Source: Verrucomicrobia bacterium UBA3063 (GTDB lineage Bacteria; Verrucomicrobiota; Verrucomicrobiia; Methylacidiphilales; Verrucolacustridaceae). From it: a stretch of 16,810 nt of DNA. Positions within the stretch are counted from its first letter, which is position 1. Each line of letters starts with the position of its first letter. The stretch lies in the NCBI GenBank assembly GCA_002366885.1, contig DFCD01000099.1:1-16810 (forward strand), in the 5' to 3' direction. The position numbers and the translations under genes were made by a program. The notes beneath the pieces were generated by a model. It was given only the letters and a program-made list of their open reading frames with translations, ran no database searches and was not told the origin of the DNA. This document shows positions 13,056 to 16,810 of the stretch, piece by piece.

Positions 13056-14618
13056 CTAAGGCAGCTTCTTGAAAATATAAATCGCTTCCGTGTTGGGATC
13101 GAAATTCTCAATTGGCTTGAAAGTCCTCCAAAAGAGTTCGGGGCGGTAAAGGTCTTTCCAGAAAGTCATGAGACGGGTGACCTCCTCATAGCGCAAACCT
13201 TGCATGGACCATTGTCCGATCAGTTGACGGATTTGTTGCACCGATGGCCCAAAAACAACGATAAAATCGGGGGGCACTAAGCCCTGAAAATGAATGTCCG
13301 GGAGATTTTTGAACTGCTCTTCCTGCTTTTGTTCCGGCCTTAGTTGCCAAGCATAAATGGCGTTAGGCGCATGAAACATAAGCGGGTAACACGCATATTC
13401 CGGAAGGACCCATACGGTTGATTTTGGAGGGACATGCTTCGCAACCCATTGCGCGGTCACGGAGTAAGGCTCGGGTGGCGGCGTGATGAGCTCCTCTAGG
13501 AATTCCCCAGGGGGTGATCGGAACGGTCTTCCTCCGAGAAAAGCACCGGAGACGAGATTTGTCCCAAAAAGCACTGCCGCCAAAAAGGAAGCCAACAAAG
13601 GACGGGAACCAAACAGAAGAAGGATGGTTCTCACGGAAAGAGCTATTCCTAGAGGTATCAATGGAGCCAAGTAACGTACGTCCGCCACAAGGGCTCCGGC
13701 GATGAGCTGCGGGGAAACCGCCGTGATGCCAGCGGTAAAAATCACCATGGCCACCCAGCCCCGCTGAAGCCATGGGTCTTTCTTCATCCAGCCCAAAACA
13801 AGACCGACAAGCAATATTCCCGGGATCCAGAACTGACAGTCTGACGTATCCCTCCAATTCCAAAGGAAAAGGATGAGGCGTTCCCCAAAGGTGTTTTTTT
13901 GGGTGTATGCGCCAAATCCTGTTTGGTATGGATTCCAAACGAGAGAGATTAGCAGACAAATCAACAGGGCCACGCCCATCCAGGGCCATACATTCCGAAG
14001 GGGGAAAGCGGTGGATTTCCTTTTTCCAAACCAAAAGTCGTAGGCGACAGCGAGAAAAAGCGCCAGACAGGCCATGTAGTTGGTGGCAAACAACACGGCA
14101 AACAAAAGAATCGTCCAAATCAGGTATTTTGTTCTTGAGCCGTTCCAGAATAAATAACAAAGAATGATGCATGTGACCAAAAAAATACACGGCGCAAAGT
14201 AGCGACTCTGGCGTAAAAAAAGAAATAAAGATACGTTGCTCCCAATGGCGAGATACCAGATCAGGCAATCGGATAATGTGGTCTTGGTTTTTCTCAGAAG
14301 CCCGACCACAAACGCCATAAGCGCCCAACCAAGAATAGCACAAGGAAGTCTTGCCGCCAGGGACGTGGTGCCGAACAACCAGAGGGAGGGTGCAATTAGG
14401 TAGGCGGTGAGCGGAGGGGTCGACCGATCGCATAGATCCCTCAATAAGAGTCCGGAGCGGTAAGCGACGATATTTTCACCGTGTTTGGCCGATGTATCGC
14501 CCGATTCCAAAATCCCCTGACTGGCCAACGCCACCATGGTTTCGTCATCCCATAAGGCATAATGACCCAAACGGCCGAACAAAAAGATCCCGGTAAAAAG
14601 GAGAAATCCCCCATCCAA
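13056..14618 (-). CDS. GT39/ArnT-like membrane glycosyltransferase
   Basis: 520 residues from TTG 14618. Typical GT-C protein: first helix (about 3-19), then the acidic loop motif 'YALWDDETMVALAS' (20-33) with D24, D25 and E26 as candidate catalytic/metal residues, 'DRSTPPLTAYLIAPSLWLFG' (64-83) as in the PMT_2 family, about ten further helices to roughly residue 365, and a C-terminal soluble domain (YSVTAQWVAKHVPP onward). It probably moves a sugar from a polyprenyl-phosphate donor to a periplasmic acceptor. The start is uncertain: CTG at 14648 is in frame, six bases after GGGAGG, and overlaps the previous stop as CTGA, adding ten residues (MTSESFRRLL). I regard that start as likely. Last gene of its operon. 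A+T content is higher than in the 5534-12709 genes. Confidence 0.87.
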   Translation of the reverse strand: MDGGFLLFTGIFLFGRLGHYALWDDETMVALASQGILESGDTSAKHGENIVAYRSGLLLRDLCDRSTPPLTAYLIAPSLWLFGTTSLAARLPCAILGWALMAFVVGLLRKTKTTLSDCLIWYLAIGSNVSLFLFLRQSRYFAPCIFLVTCIILCYLFWNGSRTKYLIWTILLFAVLFATNYMACLALFLAVAYDFWFGKRKSTAFPLRNVWPWMGVALLICLLISLVWNPYQTGFGAYTQKNTFGERLILFLWNWRDTSDCQFWIPGILLVGLVLGWMKKDPWLQRGWVAMVIFTAGITAVSPQLIAGALVADVRYLAPLIPLGIALSVRTILLLFGSRPLLASFLAAVLFGTNLVSGAFLGGRPFRSPPGEFLEELITPPPEPYSVTAQWVAKHVPPKSTVWVLPEYACYPLMFHAPNAIYAWQLRPEQKQEEQFKNLPDIHFQGLVPPDFIVVFGPSVQQIRQLIGQWSMQGLRYEEVTRLMTFWKDLYRPELFWRTFKPIENFDPNTEAIYIFKKLP

Positions 14619-14644
14619 CAGTAGACGCCGAAAGGATTCCGATG

Positions 14645-15394
14645 TCAGGATGCGCCTCCCGGTTCAACCATAGGAGCTAAGATTCCCAATTTGGCGAGGC
14701 GGAACCGAAGGGCCACCCCGAGACAGCCGAGCCCATAAATGATGCTCCTTCTGAAATTAATGGAAGAGGCTTCCCGGAAATATTTGGTGGGACAGGTGAT
14801 TTCAGCGATGGTATTTCCAGTCCAGATAATTTGCGCAAGCATCTGGTTGTCAAAGACAAAGTCATCCGAGTTTTTCTCAATCGGCAGGTGCTCCAGCAAC
14901 CTTCTGGAAAAGGCTCGATAGCCCGTGTGGTATTCGGAAAGCTTGGCTCCCATCAGAAGATTCTGAACCAATGTCAAAAATCGGTTGGGCAGGTATCGCC
15001 ACAAGGGCATCCCCCCTTTCAGGGCTCCACCCCCGAGGATTCTGGAGGCAATCACGCAATCATAAAGCCCGGATGAGATCATCGATACCATCGCAGGAAT
15101 TAAACGTGGGGTGTACTGATAGTCAGGGTGAACCATGACAATGATATCACCCCCAAGTTGTAGGGCGGCTCGATAGCAAGTTTTTTGATTCCCCCCGTAG
15201 CCGCGATTTGTCTCGTGTGCAATGACATGGCTTGAAGGAAGTTTCTTGGCGAGCTCCACCGTCTTGTCGTTACTCGCATCATCGACAATTACAACCTGAT
15301 CAACGAAACCGGTGCTCAATACCTCTTCATGGGTTGTCCTCAAGGTTGCTTCCGCATTGTATGCCGGCATGACGACGACTACTTTCGGCTTCAT
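14645..15394 (-). CDS. GT2 family glycosyltransferase
   Basis: 249 residues, GT-A fold with no transmembrane region evident beyond weak hydrophobicity near the C-terminus. Motifs: 'VVVVMPAYNAEATL' (5-18), 'VIVDDASNDKT' (35-45) for nucleotide binding, 'HPDYQYTP' (89-96) in the metal-site position, where the usual DxD is replaced by HPD, and 'SEYHTGYRAFSR' (153-164), followed by DDFVFDNQ (177-184). It resembles polyprenyl-phosphate glycosyltransferases and wall-associated GT2 enzymes of about this length. As neighbour of a GT39-like enzyme it may make the lipid-linked sugar that enzyme uses. Both flanking genes overlap it by 4 bases (ATGA at 15391-15394; CTGA at 14645-14648 if CTG is the true start downstream). 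Confidence 0.88.
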   Translation of the reverse strand: MKPKVVVVMPAYNAEATLRTTHEEVLSTGFVDQVVIVDDASNDKTVELAKKLPSSHVIAHETNRGYGGNQKTCYRAALQLGGDIIVMVHPDYQYTPRLIPAMVSMISSGLYDCVIASRILGGGALKGGMPLWRYLPNRFLTLVQNLLMGAKLSEYHTGYRAFSRRLLEHLPIEKNSDDFVFDNQMLAQIIWTGNTIAEITCPTKYFREASSINFRRSIIYGLGCLGVALRFRLAKLGILAPMVEPGGAS

Positions 15395-16266
15395 GTCGCT
15401 AGCTCACGCAGGCTATCCTCAAGAGCCTCAAAAACATTCCTAAACCCGAAACCCATTTTCATTATTTTACTGCTATCAAGAACGCACGCAGAACGTGGCG
15501 ACCGCATTGCCAAAGAGGCCTCCTTTTCTGTTTGAAAATAGGAGGCTTTCTTCAATCTGATATTTCTTTTGCACAACATATCAACGATTTCTGTGTTGGA
15601 TACCACGCCAGAATTTGTGCAATTATATACCCCGTCCGGAGCCTCTGACGCCAGCAATTTTAAAGTGTTGTTAATAAACTCCCCAAGATGCGTAATACTA
15701 TTTACTGCCTCGAGAATCTTTTCGTAGCCAACCAGTTTGACTAAAAGGTTGCGATCGTCCCACGTGCCCGCAAATGGCATGCGCAACCTCCAAATGGAGG
15801 TGCCAGGAATATCTTTTATTTTTTCCTCCATTTCGGCCTTGGTGCCACTGTAGAAACTACAGGGAGGGTGATGAAAACAGAAGTTGGGCGCATCGGTTTC
15901 CTTGAAACCTTGGTCTGGATAATTGTTGTCGGGGACCCCCTGATAGATGCATCCGGAACCAATCTGGAAAAACATTTTTTTTTCATCTGAACAAACCGAG
16001 GCCAACATCACAGGCAGCTGCACATTCAACTGATAACAAAGATCTCGAAACTGCTCGCAAGCATCCACGTTTGGTTTTCCTGTGAAACCAGCGCAGTTAA
16101 TGATTTTATCGATTTTTTCCTGCTTCAGGAATCTTTTAAAGATTATTTTATCTGTGTAATCGATTTTTGCCCTGTCAACAGGAACTAAAACAACCTCAGC
16201 TGGGGGTTTGGCGCGAGAGTAGTTGCGCCCCAAATAGCCGGAGGATCCCAATATTGCTACCCTCAT
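15391..16266 (-). CDS. NAD(P)-dependent sugar reductase/epimerase (RfbD/SDR-like)
   Basis: 291 residues, extended short-chain dehydrogenase. Rossmann motif GSSGYLG (7-13), 'INCAGFTGKPNVDACE' (56-71) as in dTDP-4-dehydrorhamnose reductase (RfbD) relatives, 'IGSGCIYQG' (102-110) with the catalytic Ser position, and the active-site YSGTK (139-143; YxxxK). It likely reduces or epimerises a nucleotide-linked sugar; the substrate cannot be told. The frame is open to an ATG at 16371, but ATG 16266 is the start: it begins directly with the Rossmann strand (MRVAILG) and overlaps the aminotransferase stop by ATGA. Base composition is clearly richer in A+T than in the + strand operon. Confidence 0.88.
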   Translation of the reverse strand: MRVAILGSSGYLGRNYSRAKPPAEVVLVPVDRAKIDYTDKIIFKRFLKQEKIDKIINCAGFTGKPNVDACEQFRDLCYQLNVQLPVMLASVCSDEKKMFFQIGSGCIYQGVPDNNYPDQGFKETDAPNFCFHHPPCSFYSGTKAEMEEKIKDIPGTSIWRLRMPFAGTWDDRNLLVKLVGYEKILEAVNSITHLGEFINNTLKLLASEAPDGVYNCTNSGVVSNTEIVDMLCKRNIRLKKASYFQTEKEASLAMRSPRSACVLDSSKIMKMGFGFRNVFEALEDSLRELAT

Positions 16267-16810
16267 GGCGGCTGAATGCTGGAGATAAAACCTTCCTGCA
16301 AAGGGAGAGCGAGTGTCTGCCGAGCGAGATGCTCGGCGATGGGATGAGCAATCCGGGTGTTTTGAAAGCAACTCTGCTCATGCATTGTGCGTGGATAATA
16401 AATTTCCGTCTGGATCCCGTTTTGACTTAGTTTATCCCTGAAATCGTCCCTCTTACCCTCACCGGTAATGCGGATAACGAATTGATTCCAAGTGTGCCCA
16501 CATTCACCGCTCTGACAGGAAAATGGCACCAGGATTGTGCCGTCCTGGTAGGACCGAGCTCCTTGTTTCTCCCCCTCACAAACACATTCCTTGGTCGGGA
16601 AAATAGCCTTCCATTTTTCCTGAAGCAGTTGAATGAGTTTTTGGGCGATTCCGCGGCGTTTTTTCAACGCTTCCTCGAGATAGCGGAGTTTCACTCGTAG
16701 GAAAGCCGCCTGTAGTTCGTGCAGGCGAAAATTTCCTCCAATCATTTCATGAAAATATCTCACCTTGGCCCCGTGGACGCGGAGTTTACGGATTTTTTCC
16801 GCGAGATCCG
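16263..16810 (-). CDS. DegT/DnrJ/EryC1/StrS sugar aminotransferase, C-terminal part
   Basis: About 182 residues; the gene runs off the right edge of the window, so the N-terminal half with the PLP lysine is not visible. The frame is open to the window end. Family landmarks: 'KIRKLRVHGAKVRYFHEMIG' then GNFRLHELQAAFL (in this family usually LRnHG..kYyH...G.N.RldelQAA), 'TWNQFVIRI', 'LSQNGIQTEIYYPRTMHEQ' (the YPxPLH-type motif, here YPRTMH), and 'IAEHLARQTLALPLQEGF' near the end. It would add an amino group to a nucleotide keto-sugar, using PLP. The GTG at 16763 is internal, not a start. It overlaps the reductase gene by ATGA (16263-16266). Confidence 0.93.
   Translation of the reverse strand, partial: DLAEKIRKLRVHGAKVRYFHEMIGGNFRLHELQAAFLRVKLRYLEEALKKRRGIAQKLIQLLQEKWKAIFPTKECVCEGEKQGARSYQDGTILVPFSCQSGECGHTWNQFVIRITGEGKRDDFRDKLSQNGIQTEIYYPRTMHEQSCFQNTRIAHPIAEHLARQTLALPLQEGFISSIQPP

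Noticed and set aside
13363..14433. 356-codon - strand open frame
   Set aside because: Same strand but other frame of the GT39-like gene, which has clear family motifs and membrane helices; this frame has none.
16267..16371. Longer start for the sugar reductase at 16371
   Set aside because: The extra 35 residues lie inside the aminotransferase coding end and precede the Rossmann strand; ATG 16266 overlaps the stop as ATGA.
1..16810. CRISPR arrays, tRNA or rRNA genes, insertion sequences, integrase genes
   Set aside because: No regularly spaced repeats, no tRNA-like or rRNA sequence, and no transposase or integrase motifs were seen on either strand.

Overview
The window looks like a chromosomal segment of a moderately high-GC Gram-negative bacterium, most likely from the PVC group (Verrucomicrobiota or a relative). 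This rests on the alternative complex III genes, the small 'YGWIDKDKG..RIP' protein that I associate with such clusters in this group, and the DUF2723 O-mannosyltransferase-like protein. The taxonomic call is inference; there is no rRNA or other marker gene here.

Positions 1-5445 (+ strand) hold the distal part of a respiratory operon. It runs actD (5' end outside the window), actE, actF, a small membrane-anchored protein, a CcoN-like 12-helix protein, a CcoO-like monohaem cytochrome c and a second monohaem cytochrome c. Nearly every junction is a 4-base ATGA overlap, so the genes are probably translated together. ActD/E/F belong to alternative complex III, the quinol:electron-acceptor oxidoreductase. 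The unusual part is what follows. The CcoN homologue is full length and recognisable, but it lacks the histidines that hold haem b, haem b3 and CuB. Its CcoO partner has Cys where the axial Met is expected. No CuA subunit, subunit III or normal oxidase subunit I lies in the window. The 3' half of the operon therefore looks like an oxidase-derived module that cannot reduce oxygen, encoded together with complex III.

Positions 5446-5533 are a short convergent intergenic region with an inverted repeat. Everything from 5534 to the end is on the - strand and concerns glycan or glycoprotein synthesis. First in transcription order near the window's right edge is a four-gene set: DegT-family sugar aminotransferase (partial), RfbD-like NDP-sugar reductase, GT2 glycosyltransferase, and a GT39-like membrane glycosyltransferase. 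The genes overlap by 4 bases and a hairpin follows. This block is visibly richer in A+T than the rest.

After it comes a 58-codon remnant that matches the N-terminus of the large gene at 8368-11505, then an AAA/DUF4143 ATPase gene with a promoter placed so that its mRNA would be leaderless. Next is a two-gene unit: a 1045-residue fusion of a YfhO-like membrane domain with a polyprenyl-phosphate-mannose synthase domain, overlapping by GTGA a DUF2723/TMEM260-like membrane O-mannosyltransferase with C-terminal TPRs. The natural reading is that the GT2 domain makes the lipid-linked sugar and the membrane enzymes use it on the periplasmic side.

No tRNA, rRNA, CRISPR array, insertion sequence or phage gene was seen. 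No gene-free stretch exceeds 100 bases.
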